A DNA stretch of 64,000 nucleotides, taken from positions 159,989 to 223,988 of the forward strand of contig DASZEN010000060.1 in assembly GCA_035940775.1 (NCBI GenBank), written 5' to 3'. The translations under genes were made by a program, and so were the position numbers. The first letter of the stretch is position 1, and the number at the start of each line of letters is the position of its first letter. Source of the DNA: DASQYE01 sp035940775 (GTDB lineage: Bacteria > Acidobacteriota > Blastocatellia > Pyrinomonadales > Pyrinomonadaceae). Below the pieces are notes generated by a model. It did no database searches, was not told the origin of the DNA, and saw only the letters and a list, made by a program, of their open reading frames with translations. Positions 8,414-17,819 of the stretch are shown here, piece after piece.

Positions 8414-10261
8414 TTGAAGATGCTTGTTCTGGGTATCAATGCTTATCACGGAGACGCCTCCGCCGCTCTGATACGAGATGGCCGACTCGTTGCAGCCGTC
8501 GAAGAGGAGCGTTTCAATCGTTGCAAACACTCTGCCGGGTTTCCCACAGCGTCCGTGCGCTACTGCCTTGAGACAGCCCATGCGCGCCCGGAGGATGTCG
8601 AGCATATAGGAGTTTCGCGCGACCCTTCGGCGCATCTGCACAAGAAGATTCTGTTCGCCGCGACGCGTGCGGCCCGCAGGGCGGCGGGCCTGGAACGGGC
8701 GCGCGCCGAGGGCGAAAAAGGCGGGCGCCCCTTTTTAGAGACGGTCGCCGGACGGCTCGGCAATGCAGCCAGGGTTTTCGATCTGCGCGCAGAGCTGGCC
8801 CGTGCCCTCTGCGTCCCCAGGAGCAGCCTGAAGGCCAGCTTCCATCAGATCGAACATCATCGCGCGCATCTCGCAAGCTCCTTCTTCGTCTCCGGGTTCG
8901 AGCGCGCGGCGCTGCTCTCAATTGACGGATTCGGCGATTTTCTATCGACGATGTGGGCCGCCGGAGAAGGCAACTCGATAGCGCTGCTCGGACAGGTGGA
9001 ATACCCGCACTCGGCCGGGATACTCTACACGGCGACGACGCAATTTCTGGGGTTCCCACACTACGGCGACGAGGGCAAGGTGATGGGGCTCGCGCCCTAC
9101 GGCAAGCCGCGCTACATGGAAGAGTTCCGCGACATCATCAGGACGGAAGAAGGCGGGCGCTTTCGCTTGAACCTGGATTTCTTTCGTCATCACGCTGAGG
9201 GTGTGGAGATGACCTGGGAAGAGGGCTCGCCGCGAATCGGGCCCATCTTTTCCGCCGAGTTCGCGCGTGCGTTCGGCCCGCCGCGCCAGAGCGGAGCGGC
9301 GCTCGGAGAGCGCGAACAGGACATCGCGGCCAGCCTCCAACTGCGTCTTGAGGAGGTCTGTTTCCATACCTTGCGACACCTGCACGAACAGACGGGCCTG
9401 ACTGAGCTGGGCCTCTCGGGCGGCGTCGCATATAACTCCGTGATGAACGGCAAAATACTGCTCAAGACTCCCTTTCGCCGTATCTTCGTGCAACCGGCGG
9501 CGGGCGACAGCGGCACGGCCATAGGCGTCTGCTACGAGATTTATAACGGCTTGCTCGGTCGTCGTCGTGCCCCCGAAGCGTCGATGTCGGGAGCCTACGC
9601 GGGGCCGGAGTTTTCGGACGAGGAGATATGCCGCGAAATTGAGCGAAGCGGATTGCTTTACGAGAGCTATACGGACAGGGATGTGACGCGGCGCGCGGCA
9701 CAGGACATCGCCCGCGGAGCGGTCGTCGGATGGTTTCAGGGCCGGATGGAGTTTGGCCCGCGTGCCCTGGGTAATCGCTCCATCATAGTTGATCCGCGCC
9801 GCGACGACGTGAAGAATATACTGAATGAGCGTATCAAGCGGCGCGAGTCGTTTCGCCCCTTCGCGCCTTCCATCCTCGCAGAGCACACGGGCGAATACTT
9901 CGAGCAGTCGCATCCTTCTCCGGCGATGTTGATGGTTTACAGCGTGAGGCCGGAACGCCGCGCGTTGATTCCCGCCGTGACACACATAGACGGCACGGGC
10001 CGTCTACAGACGGTCACGCGCGAAGCGAACCCGCGCTATCATCAGCTCATCTGCGATTTTCAAGAGTTGACGGGCGTGCCCGTGCTACTCAACACATCCT
10101 TCAACGAGAACGAGCCCATCGTTTGCAGTCCGCGCCATGCCCTTGATTGTTTCCAGAGGACGCGCATCGACGCCCTCTATTTAGGCAACTACTGCGTGCG
10201 ACGCCCGACGGGCAGCGCGAGTCAGGCGTACAGGAGCCCAGGCGCACACGTGGCCCATTAA
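8414..10261 (+). CDS. Carbamoyltransferase, NodU/CmcH family
   Basis: A 615-residue O-carbamoyltransferase that would transfer a carbamoyl group from carbamoyl phosphate, through a carbamoyl-adenylate, to a sugar hydroxyl. The N-terminal Kae1-like domain begins LVLGINAYHGDASAAL, has EEERFNRCKHSAGFP, and later IEHHRAHLASSFF with the metal-binding histidines and SIDGFGDF. The C-terminal YrdC-like domain shows GWFQGRMEFGPRALGNRSI, RESFRPFAPS and VLLNTSFNENEPI. The start is TTG 8414 or, two codons later, ATG 8420. Its place in the glycan cluster implies a carbamoylated surface sugar; the acceptor is inference. Confidence 0.92.
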   Translation: MKMLVLGINAYHGDASAALIRDGRLVAAVEEERFNRCKHSAGFPTASVRYCLETAHARPEDVEHIGVSRDPSAHLHKKILFAATRAARRAAGLERARAEGEKGGRPFLETVAGRLGNAARVFDLRAELARALCVPRSSLKASFHQIEHHRAHLASSFFVSGFERAALLSIDGFGDFLSTMWAAGEGNSIALLGQVEYPHSAGILYTATTQFLGFPHYGDEGKVMGLAPYGKPRYMEEFRDIIRTEEGGRFRLNLDFFRHHAEGVEMTWEEGSPRIGPIFSAEFARAFGPPRQSGAALGEREQDIAASLQLRLEEVCFHTLRHLHEQTGLTELGLSGGVAYNSVMNGKILLKTPFRRIFVQPAAGDSGTAIGVCYEIYNGLLGRRRAPEASMSGAYAGPEFSDEEICREIERSGLLYESYTDRDVTRRAAQDIARGAVVGWFQGRMEFGPRALGNRSIIVDPRRDDVKNILNERIKRRESFRPFAPSILAEHTGEYFEQSHPSPAMLMVYSVRPERRALIPAVTHIDGTGRLQTVTREANPRYHQLICDFQELTGVPVLLNTSFNENEPIVCSPRHALDCFQRTRIDALYLGNYCVRRPTGSASQAYRSPGAHVAH

Positions 10262-10369
10262 GAGGCAGGGAAAGTCGGGCGGGCCAGTGTACTCCAAGCC
10301 AGGGCGCTCCAAGCCTTGAAAGCGCTCCGGGAGTTCTCAAAATATAGTTGACCGGCGAGTGAAAAACGC

Positions 10370-11638
10370 GTGCGCGTCCTTATCCTGAATCAATTCTTCT
10401 ACCCGGATCACTCGGCGACCAGCCAGTTGATGACAGACCTGGCGGAAAGCCTCGTCGAGCGTGGAGTGGAAGTGACGGCCCTGGCGGGCCGAAGCCGCTA
10501 TAACGGAGGCGCGCCATTGCCGCCGCACGCGAGCTACAGGGGCATACAGATTGAGCGCGCCTGGGCGACAAGCTTCGGCAAGGGAAGCGCTGCGGGTCGG
10601 CTCTCCGATTACCTCTCTTTCTACGTCGGGGCGGCATGGATGCTCGCGCGCCTGCCGCGCCACGACGTTGTGATGGCGCTGACGACGCCCCCGCTGATCG
10701 GCCTCGTCGCCCTTGTCGTCGGGCGCGCGCGCGGCATGCGCTCCGTCGCGCTCGTCGAAGACGTTTACCCAGACATCGCCGTGGCGCTCGGCGCGCTCGG
10801 GCCGCGCAACCCTCTGACGCGCGCGCTGGATTACCTGGGCCGTCTCATCCTGCGCCGTTCGGAGCGCATCGTAGTGCTCGGCGATTGTATGCGCGAGCGC
10901 ATTCTAGCCAAGCTCGGGGAGAGCGCCGCCGGGCGTATAGACGTGATACGTAATTGGGCCGACCGGGCGCAGTTTGAGCAAAGCCGCGACCGGGAGAATC
11001 CATTCATCGCCGAACATGATTTGAAGGATCGCTTCGTCGTGCTCTTTTCCGGAAACCTGGGGCGCGTCAACGAGTTCGAGACAGTGCTTGAGGCGGCGCG
11101 CATTCTTCATGACAGCCGCGAGATTCTGTTTCTCTTCGTAGGCGAGGGCGCACGCTGCGCCGAGATAAAAAGCTTCGGCGAGCGGCACGGGCTGGAAAAC
11201 CTGCGATTGCTGCCTTACCAGCCGCGTGAGGCTGTGCCCCACAGCCTCGCGGCGGGACATGCCCTGCTCGTCACGCTCGCAGAGGGTCTGGCAGGCTTGA
11301 GCGTGCCGAGCAAGGCGTACGCTATCCTGGCGGCGGGGCGGCCCATCCTCTACGTCGGAGACAGGCGAAGCGATGTCGCGCGCATGGTTGAAGAGGAGGG
11401 TTGCGGCGCTGTAGTAGCGGCGGGCGCGAGCGAGCAACTGGCACGGATCATCACGGATTGGGCCAACGATAGGGCGAAGCTTCAGGAACTGGGCCAGCGT
11501 GCGCGTTTGCTCTTTGAGAAACGGTTTTGTAGAGAGCGTGCTGTCACGGCCTACCTGAAAACATTGGAGGGAAGTCTCGGCGCGTCGCGCCGAGACCAAC
11601 TGGCCGCGACTGCTGGATTGAAGGAGAAAGCGCCTTGA
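10370..11638 (+). CDS. Glycosyltransferase family 4, WbuB/WcaI-like
   Basis: A 422-residue GT4 enzyme starting at GTG 10370. RVLILNQFFYPDHSATSQL is the characteristic N-terminus of WbuB/WcaI-type glycosyltransferases; it is followed by ALTTPPLIGLVAL, VEDVYPDIAVALG and a hydrophobic patch that would bind the membrane. The donor half has FSGNLGRVNEFETVLEA, FVGEGARCAEIKSF and a lower-similarity EGLAGLSVPSKAY region, the usual place of EX7E. It overlaps the next gene by 4 bases. Relatives add the second sugar to undecaprenyl-pyrophosphate-linked GlcNAc or FucNAc, which fits the adjacent WecA-like gene. Confidence 0.9.
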   Translation: MRVLILNQFFYPDHSATSQLMTDLAESLVERGVEVTALAGRSRYNGGAPLPPHASYRGIQIERAWATSFGKGSAAGRLSDYLSFYVGAAWMLARLPRHDVVMALTTPPLIGLVALVVGRARGMRSVALVEDVYPDIAVALGALGPRNPLTRALDYLGRLILRRSERIVVLGDCMRERILAKLGESAAGRIDVIRNWADRAQFEQSRDRENPFIAEHDLKDRFVVLFSGNLGRVNEFETVLEAARILHDSREILFLFVGEGARCAEIKSFGERHGLENLRLLPYQPREAVPHSLAAGHALLVTLAEGLAGLSVPSKAYAILAAGRPILYVGDRRSDVARMVEEEGCGAVVAAGASEQLARIITDWANDRAKLQELGQRARLLFEKRFCRERAVTAYLKTLEGSLGASRRDQLAATAGLKEKAP

Positions 11639-13260
11639 AAACTTACCTTACGCTCTTCATCGCGGCCCTCTTTGCTTCGACCCTTTTGACGCCGCTCGTG
11701 CGCCGCGCGTGCGAACGCCTCGGCTGGCTCGACCGCTCGAACGCCGAGCGACGCGCGCAAACCAAATCCATGCCGCGCCTCGGCGGAGTCGCCATCTATA
11801 CGAGCGTGCTCGTGACGCTCGCGCTCTCGGCCCTGCCCCTGGTCGACAATCTCATCACGCAATTCGTGCGGGCCAATAGCCGTCAGCTCCTAGTCATTCT
11901 ACTGCCCGCCACGCTCGTCTTCATGCTGGGAATCTATGATGACGTGCGCGGCACGAGCGCGCCCTTCAAGCTCTCAGCGCAGATGACGGCGGCCGTCCTG
12001 TTTTACGTGCTGGGCGGAAGGGTCGAGGCGCTTTCAGTGCCGTTCGTCGGGACAGTCGTATTGCCGCCCATCCTCGGGTTTGCGCTGACACTGGTCTGGG
12101 TCGTCGGCATCACCAACGCCTTCAATTTGATAGATGGGATGGATGGATTGGCCGCCGGGGCGGCGCTCTTTTCATCGCTTGTCATCATGGTGGTCTCGAT
12201 CATGAGCGGCGATCCGCTGGTCACGTTGACGGCCATCGCGCTGTGCGGCGCGCTCCTCGGATTCCTTCGTTATAACTTTAACCCGGCGTCTATCTTCATG
12301 GGCGACTCGGGCTCGCTCTTCGTCGGGTTTACACTGGCGGCCCTGTCCGTACAGGGCTCGCAGAAAGCCTCTACGGCCATCGCCGTTGCGATTCCGCTGA
12401 TGACGTTTGCTGTGCCGATGGTGGATACGGCCTTCACTATCCTGCGCCGGTTCCTGAGCGGGCAGCCCCTTATGAAGGGCGACCGCGAGCATATTCATCA
12501 CATGCTGTTAGAGCGCGGCTGGTCGCAGCGCCGCGTCGTGATGGTGCTCTACGGCTTCTGCGCTCTGTTCGGATTGATGGCCCTGCTCTTCGTCAACGAG
12601 ACGGGCGGGCATATGACGGGGCTGGTGCTCTTCGTGGTCGGGATGGCTGTGTGGCTCGCCATCGGCCGCCTTCGCTATCACGAGATGGACGAGGTCAGGG
12701 CGAGCGTGAGGCGCAACCTGAGCGAGCGTCGTCTGCGCGGGGCCAATAACATACGCGTGCGTCGCGCCTGCCGCGCGCTCTCCAAAGCGACGACGCTCGG
12801 CGAAATATTCAACGCCGTGGAGATGATGCTCGCGCACGGAGAGTTCGCCTACGCCACCGCACACGTCGGGCTCCGCCGCCGTGACGGCGCGCAGTATTTC
12901 AAAGCGCCCGGGTCTGAGCCGAGCGTTGAAAAATCTGTCGGCGCGCAGCTTCACGAAGGGATGATTAGCTGGCTCTGGCGTAGGGAAGACGTTGCGAGCG
13001 GAGGCGAGGAGGTGATCGGCTCGAACCGTTTCTGGACTCTGCGGCTGCCGCTTTCGACGCCGCGCGCCGAGTGGGGCTACATCAATTTTTACAGGGAGTT
13101 CGGGCGCGACCAACTGCTGCTGGATATGAATTACATGTGCAATATCTTTCAGCGCGAGCTGGCCGGGGCCGTCGAGAGAGTTCTGAGCACGAGCGCCGTC
13201 GAAGAAGCAGAGAAAGCCAGAGCGCCGCGCGTCGCCGTCAACGTGGCCGGGGCTAAATAG
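11635..13260 (+). CDS. WecA/MraY-type sugar-1-phosphate transferase with extra C-terminal domain
   Basis: An integral membrane phosphoglycosyl transferase likely moving a HexNAc-1-phosphate to undecaprenyl phosphate, the first step of repeat-unit assembly. The TTG start at 11635 is supported by an AAGGAG Shine-Dalgarno sequence about 9 bases upstream and a 4-base overlap with the previous gene. SMPRLGGVAIY, GIYDDVRGTSAP, NAFNLIDGMDGLAAG, FMGDSGSLFVGF and a DREHIHHML-type histidine motif are all present in order over residues 1-350. Some 190 further residues follow the membrane domain (about 350-541), soluble and GAF-like in pattern, ending SVEEAEKARAPRVA-like low-complexity. Ordinary WecA is about 350-370 residues. 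Confidence 0.9.
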   Translation: MKTYLTLFIAALFASTLLTPLVRRACERLGWLDRSNAERRAQTKSMPRLGGVAIYTSVLVTLALSALPLVDNLITQFVRANSRQLLVILLPATLVFMLGIYDDVRGTSAPFKLSAQMTAAVLFYVLGGRVEALSVPFVGTVVLPPILGFALTLVWVVGITNAFNLIDGMDGLAAGAALFSSLVIMVVSIMSGDPLVTLTAIALCGALLGFLRYNFNPASIFMGDSGSLFVGFTLAALSVQGSQKASTAIAVAIPLMTFAVPMVDTAFTILRRFLSGQPLMKGDREHIHHMLLERGWSQRRVVMVLYGFCALFGLMALLFVNETGGHMTGLVLFVVGMAVWLAIGRLRYHEMDEVRASVRRNLSERRLRGANNIRVRRACRALSKATTLGEIFNAVEMMLAHGEFAYATAHVGLRRRDGAQYFKAPGSEPSVEKSVGAQLHEGMISWLWRREDVASGGEEVIGSNRFWTLRLPLSTPRAEWGYINFYREFGRDQLLLDMNYMCNIFQRELAGAVERVLSTSAVEEAEKARAPRVAVNVAGAK

Positions 13261-13261
13261 C

Positions 13262-14794
13262 GTGCAGGCGTCCGTAACGCGCAAAAGCAGTAGCTCCACA
13301 GTAGCGCCGCGCGCGCTCGCGGGCGGCGAGAGGCGCGCGCCGCGAGCGCGCCTGCTTGAAGCCTTCATCTTTTATTCGCTGCTTGCGTTGGTGGCCCTCA
13401 CCAGTATCCCTTACGGCTCGAACGAGGATTGGTGGGAGGCACTCTTCGAGTGCGCCGTCTTCGCGCTCACGGCCCTCTGGATCATACAAGGATTGCTGGC
13501 CGGAGGATGGCGCTTCCCTGAGCGGCGGCTGTTTCTTCCGCTCGTCGCCCTGGTCTTATTCTCTGTTTTGCAGAGCGTGCCGCTATCGGGCAGAGCGGGA
13601 GCGGGCGGCGGCTATGGGCCAGCGTGGCAGACTATAAGCGCTGACGCATATGAAACGCGACTCTTCGCTTTGAGGTTGCTGGCGCTCACGTTCGCGCTCT
13701 GGATACTGCTCAGTTATACCAGGAGCGAGCGCCGGGTGCGGGCGCTCATTTACATTGTGCTGGGGATCGCGGTGGCGAGCGCGCTCTTCGGCATTCTAAG
13801 GCAGGCGACCGGGGGGCATGCCTCGCTTTTGATTCTGCCGCGACTGAAACCGTGGGAGGGCTACGCGCAGTTCGTCAATCGCAATCACTTCGCCTTCCTG
13901 ATGGAGATGGCGCTCGGCTTAGTGTTCGGCCTGTTGGCGGGCGGAGGCGTGCGGCGCGAGCAATGGCTCGTCTACGCGGGGGTCATCCTGCCTTTGTGGA
14001 CGGCCCTCATGCTCTCCACCTCGCGCGGCGGGCTGCTGAGCGCGCTGGCCGAACTGCTGATCGTCGCTCTCTTCTGGAAAAGCTTTCGCGCGGAGCGTCC
14101 CTACAAAGAGAGCGAGGATGGGTGGCGCGGCTTCATGAGCCGTTTATCGAGTTCGCGCGTCGTGCGCGCCGCCCTGATCTTATTGCTGGTCGGGGGAGTG
14201 CTGTTAAGCATCGTGTGGATCGGCGGCGAGCCGATGGTCAGTCGTTTCGAGACCGTGTCGGGCGATCTCGAATCCGAGGGACGCTACGGCGCGAGCCGTA
14301 TGGAGGTTTGGCGGGCGACCTGGAAGCTGATCGAATCGCATCCCTTCGCGGGGTCTGGCTTTGGCGGCTACTGGATAGCGATTACGCCGTATCACAATGC
14401 TTCCGGCTTCTATACGCCGCAGCGTGCGCATAACGATTACCTGGAGATTCTGGCCGGTGGCGGATTGATCGGCGCTTGCCTTGCCGCATGGTTCTTCTAT
14501 GAGCTGGCGCGACGCATGCGCATGCGCCTCCGCTCTGCCGACGCAGGGGCGCGCGCGGCCAGCTTCGGCGCAGCCGTCGGCCTCTTCGGCGTGGGCCTGC
14601 ACAGCATCTTCGATTTCGGTCTCCATATCACGGCCAATGCCTTGATCTGTATCGTCCTGATATCAATCGCGACGGCGCACATACCACCCGAGGGCAACAT
14701 GACGAAGGAGCGACGACCGCACGCGAAGTCGCGTCGGCGATCACACGCGGGAGAGGCCACGTCTGAAAATCCTCGGCTTCAAACAACTCTGTAA
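13262..14794 (+). CDS. O-antigen ligase (Wzy_C domain) family membrane protein
   Basis: A 510-residue polytopic membrane protein starting at GTG 13262, one base after the upstream stop. Twelve or so hydrophobic segments surround a periplasmic loop. WTALMLSTSRGGLLSAL and GYWIAITPYHNASGF precede RAHNDYLEILAGGGLIGA, the hallmark of the Wzy_C/WaaL family that transfers polymerised glycan to lipid A core or to a protein. Because the window already has another Wzy-like gene at 6894-8402, this copy is more likely the ligase, but the two roles cannot be separated from sequence alone. Its last bases overlap an in-frame upstream ATG of the next gene. Confidence 0.85.
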   Translation: MQASVTRKSSSSTVAPRALAGGERRAPRARLLEAFIFYSLLALVALTSIPYGSNEDWWEALFECAVFALTALWIIQGLLAGGWRFPERRLFLPLVALVLFSVLQSVPLSGRAGAGGGYGPAWQTISADAYETRLFALRLLALTFALWILLSYTRSERRVRALIYIVLGIAVASALFGILRQATGGHASLLILPRLKPWEGYAQFVNRNHFAFLMEMALGLVFGLLAGGGVRREQWLVYAGVILPLWTALMLSTSRGGLLSALAELLIVALFWKSFRAERPYKESEDGWRGFMSRLSSSRVVRAALILLLVGGVLLSIVWIGGEPMVSRFETVSGDLESEGRYGASRMEVWRATWKLIESHPFAGSGFGGYWIAITPYHNASGFYTPQRAHNDYLEILAGGGLIGACLAAWFFYELARRMRMRLRSADAGARAASFGAAVGLFGVGLHSIFDFGLHITANALICIVLISIATAHIPPEGNMTKERRPHAKSRRRSHAGEATSENPRLQTTL

Positions 14795-14817
14795 TGTTAA
14801 TTTTTGAGATGAAAGCT

Positions 14818-16797
14818 ATGAACAAGCCGTCTCTTGCAACGCGAGTCGTTGTCTGCACCCTGTCGTTGAGCCTGCTCGGCAATGCGAGCGGCATGGGACG
14901 CACACAGGATTTGAGGGGCGGCTCGACAGATATACGCGGCGGCGCAAGCGCGCTTCAGGCGCAGGATGTGATGGGCGGCGCGGCGGTCGCTTTTAAGAGA
15001 CTGCTAAAGATACGCGATCTTTCGGGCGGCGTAGTCCGGTTGGGCGATCTGGCGGGCGGCGCTGCTCGGATTTTGAGAAACGTCGTGCGGCCAATCCGTC
15101 GCCGCGCGGCCCAGTCTCTCTCAGGACAGTTGGCGAGCAATCGAGGAAGAGACGCGCGCGCCGGAAATAGTGCGGCCAACGCCGACAGAAGCAGCAGCCG
15201 GGATACGGCGCGCATCATAGCGACCGCCGAAGCCTTTACAGGCAAGGGAGACGCTTTCTACGATGCGGGCAAGTACGCGGAAGCGGTCGAGGCTTATCGG
15301 AAGGCGCTCGAACTTGAGGCCGATAATGCGCTCCTTTACAACAATCTGGGAGCGAGTTACTTCAACGCGAATCAGTACGCAGAGGCCGTCGAAGCCTTCA
15401 AGCAGGCCGTGCGCCTCAAGCCGGAGGACGCCGAAGCTCACTTCAATCTGGGCAACGCCTACAGCCAACTGGGTCGAAATGAGGAGGCCGCGACGGCATT
15501 CAGGCAGGCCGCGCGATTGAGACCCGATTGGGCTGAAGCTTACGAAAGCCTGGCAGAGATATTATTCAACTCGGGCAAAGAGGCAGAGGCCATCGCGGCC
15601 TACGCAGAGACGGCGCGACTCAGACCGGATCAGGCCGACCCGTACAACATCCTGGCTTATCTCTATCAGAGGCAGGAGCGGTACGCGTTGGCGATTGAAT
15701 CGCTCAGGCAGTCCGTGCGTCTCAAGCCGGACGACCCCGTGGCCTTTAATAACCTGGGCGCGTCCTATTACAAAACGGGCAAGTACGCGGAAGCGGTCGA
15801 GGCTTTCAAAAAGGCTGCGGCGCTCGGCCCGGAGGATGCCGAAACTCTCGCCAATCTGGGCGCGGCCCTCTACGGTGCGGAGCGATACGCGGAAGCCATA
15901 GACGCCTTCAAGCGCGCCATCGAGCTTGAGCCGAAATATGCAGAGGCTCATTACAACCTCGGCAATGCCTATTACATGTCGGCCCGATACAGGGAGGCGG
16001 CTGACGCGTACCGCGCGTCGATACTTCTTAAGCCGGACTATCAGGAGGCGCAGAGCAATCTTGGCAACGCCCTCAACAACATGGGCCAATTCGAGGAAGC
16101 CGTCACGGCCCTCAAACGCGCCAACCAGCTCAAGCAGGAGAATGCCATCTCTTACAATAACCTGGGCTATGCGCTCGATAAGCTGGGCCGCAGCGATGAG
16201 GCCATAGAGGCTTACCGAGCCGCCGTTCGTCTCAAGCCCGACTATGCGAAGGCCCTTAATAATCTGGGCTACGTCTATAACAATCTGGCTCGCTACGGAG
16301 AGGCCGCAGACGCGCTCAGGCAGGCCACCAGCCTGAAGCCCGATTACGTCGCAGCCTTCTTCAATCTTGGCCTGGCCTATTTCGGGCTCGGCCAATACGC
16401 GGACTCTATCGCGGCCTTCAAGCGGGCGACGCAGCTCAAACCCGATTATGCTCAAGCCTTCGTTAATCTGGGCGCGGCCTATTACAAGGCGGGCCAATTT
16501 AATGAGGCCATAGGCGCGTTCAAACAGGCCACCACTTTGAACCCCTCGGATGCGGAAGCGCACAATAACCTCGGCAACTCCTATTACAGGGCCGCGCGCT
16601 ACGCCGAGGCCGTAGAGGCTTACAGGCAGGCCATCGTTCTCAGGCCGGATTTCGCCGATGCCAGAGTCAGCTTAGCGGTCGCCTACCTGACCCTCGGCAA
16701 TCGCAACGCCGCCATCGAGCAATACAATATTCTGAAGGCGTCGAGCCCGGAAAGGGCCGCTCAACTTCTGAACCTGATTAACAAGGCGAAGCGATAA
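14818..16797 (+). CDS. Exported protein with 15 tandem TPR repeats
   Basis: A repeat protein of about 659 residues. ATGs at 14794 and 14809 are in frame, but the one at 14818 begins a clean signal peptide (NKPSLATRVVVCTLSLSLLG). A 100-residue linker carries five D-hydrophobic-x-GG units (DLRGG, DIRGG, DVMGG, DLSGG, DLAGG). Fifteen consecutive 34-residue tetratricopeptide repeats then run to the end, each near the consensus NLGxAYxxxGxYxEAVEAFKxAxxLKPDxA. TPR scaffolds bind other proteins; in exopolysaccharide loci similar periplasmic TPR proteins support polymer assembly or export. The partner is unknown. Confidence 0.88.
   Translation: MNKPSLATRVVVCTLSLSLLGNASGMGRTQDLRGGSTDIRGGASALQAQDVMGGAAVAFKRLLKIRDLSGGVVRLGDLAGGAARILRNVVRPIRRRAAQSLSGQLASNRGRDARAGNSAANADRSSSRDTARIIATAEAFTGKGDAFYDAGKYAEAVEAYRKALELEADNALLYNNLGASYFNANQYAEAVEAFKQAVRLKPEDAEAHFNLGNAYSQLGRNEEAATAFRQAARLRPDWAEAYESLAEILFNSGKEAEAIAAYAETARLRPDQADPYNILAYLYQRQERYALAIESLRQSVRLKPDDPVAFNNLGASYYKTGKYAEAVEAFKKAAALGPEDAETLANLGAALYGAERYAEAIDAFKRAIELEPKYAEAHYNLGNAYYMSARYREAADAYRASILLKPDYQEAQSNLGNALNNMGQFEEAVTALKRANQLKQENAISYNNLGYALDKLGRSDEAIEAYRAAVRLKPDYAKALNNLGYVYNNLARYGEAADALRQATSLKPDYVAAFFNLGLAYFGLGQYADSIAAFKRATQLKPDYAQAFVNLGAAYYKAGQFNEAIGAFKQATTLNPSDAEAHNNLGNSYYRAARYAEAVEAYRQAIVLRPDFADARVSLAVAYLTLGNRNAAIEQYNILKASSPERAAQLLNLINKAKR
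15267..15805 (+). repeat. 29-base exact repeat inside the TPR gene, copies 510 bases apart
   Basis: An identical 29-base stretch encoding GKYAEAVEA occurs at 15267-15295 and 15777-15805. The spacing is 510 bases, exactly five 102-base TPR units, pointing to a block duplication of five repeats or to gene conversion between repeats 1 and 6. Confidence 0.8.
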
Positions 16798-16847
16798 GGA
16801 GAGCGTCCTCTTTAGTAAAATAGTTCTTCAACCGGCGAGGGAAATTC

Positions 16848-16877
16848 TTGACCCCCGAGAGCGCGTGGCAGTAAACT
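16848..16877 (+). promoter_or_regulatory. Putative sigma70-type promoter before the FecR-like gene
   Basis: TTGACC at 16848-16853 and TAAACT at 16872-16877 are separated by 18 bases and lie about 100 bases before the start at 16974. The match is moderate, and consensus elements for this phylum are assumed to follow the common sigma70 pattern. Confidence 0.35.
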
Positions 16878-16973
16878 CCAACCTGCCGGAACTAAAGACA
16901 CGCGTTTTAAGATCAGTCCAGGTCGTCGAAGAAACCCGAAGCCACATTCACACTGAGAGGGCACGCGCGCGTT

Positions 16974-17648
16974 ATGATTAAAATGCGAAGTAAGCTTATC
17001 AACGCGACCGCCATTCTACTGATTTTCAGTGTGGCACAGTTGTATCTTCAGACGGGCAAAGCCAGTCCGGGCGCAGAAGCTACCGCTGCCGCCTCCACCA
17101 CTACCTCTTCGACGGGGCAGGGGCCGACTCTGGGCAAGCTCACGACCCGCAATAATCAACCGATTATCATTAATGGAACGAACGTCGCTTCGGGCGGAAC
17201 TGTTCTGCCAGACTCTATAATCGAGACGCCCGATAACGTCGGCGCGAGTATCGACCTGGGCCCACTGGGCATATTGGACATTGCGCCGAATACGAAACTG
17301 AAGCTGGAATATGACCGGAACGGAAACGTCAAGGTGACGATCATTCAGGGCTGCGTCATTTTCCGTGCGAAGCAGGACGTTAATGTTGAAGTGGCGACCG
17401 AGCAGCAAACGGTCGCGCAGAATGACAAGAAAGAGAAGTCGCTCGATGTCTGCTACTGGCCGGGCGGAACCGGCTTGAGCGTCGGGCAGGGCGCGGCGGC
17501 GCAGGCCGGGGCCGGAGCCGTCGGTGGTACAACGGGCGGTGGGCTCACGGCTACCGAGTTGACGTTGATCGTTATTACCACCCTCACGGGCACGATCGGC
17601 TTCGTTGCCATAGGCAGCGGCGGCGGCACAGACCCCAGCCCGAGTTAA
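16974..17648 (+). CDS. FecR-like exported protein with C-terminal membrane segment
   Basis: A 224-residue protein with an N-terminal signal or anchor (LINATAILLIFSVAQLYL), a Thr/Ser-rich linker, and a compact beta-rich domain at about residues 50-125 (IINGTNVASGGTVLPDSI, GPLGILDIAPNTKLKLEY, VTIIQGCVIFRA). That pattern of NG-T-V-x-xGD-like start followed by LxPxTxLxL resembles FecR-type domains. A Gly/Ala-rich linker leads to a second hydrophobic segment (LTLIVITTLTGTIGFVAI) and a short SGGGTDPSPS tail. It sits between two TPR protein genes at the end of the glycan cluster. No anti-sigma function can be claimed: no sigma factor is nearby. Confidence 0.6.
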   Translation: MIKMRSKLINATAILLIFSVAQLYLQTGKASPGAEATAAASTTTSSTGQGPTLGKLTTRNNQPIIINGTNVASGGTVLPDSIIETPDNVGASIDLGPLGILDIAPNTKLKLEYDRNGNVKVTIIQGCVIFRAKQDVNVEVATEQQTVAQNDKKEKSLDVCYWPGGTGLSVGQGAAAQAGAGAVGGTTGGGLTATELTLIVITTLTGTIGFVAIGSGGGTDPSPS

Positions 17649-17819
17649 GACGCGAAGATCAGGCAAAAGCGCCGCCCGCCACGCGGGTCGCTTCCGTCGA
17701 GGGGCACGCCTTTTTCGCTCGGCCACGCCAGCTGCGACCGGAGCATACATACAGGATTCAGCACTCCCGCACAGAGTACCTACGCTCGCCGCTTCCGCCT
17801 GAGAAAATCGATCCGAATC

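Noticed and set aside
10262..10369. Possible short gene between the carbamoyltransferase and the WbuB-like gene
   Set aside because: The frame lacks a Shine-Dalgarno sequence and protein-like composition.
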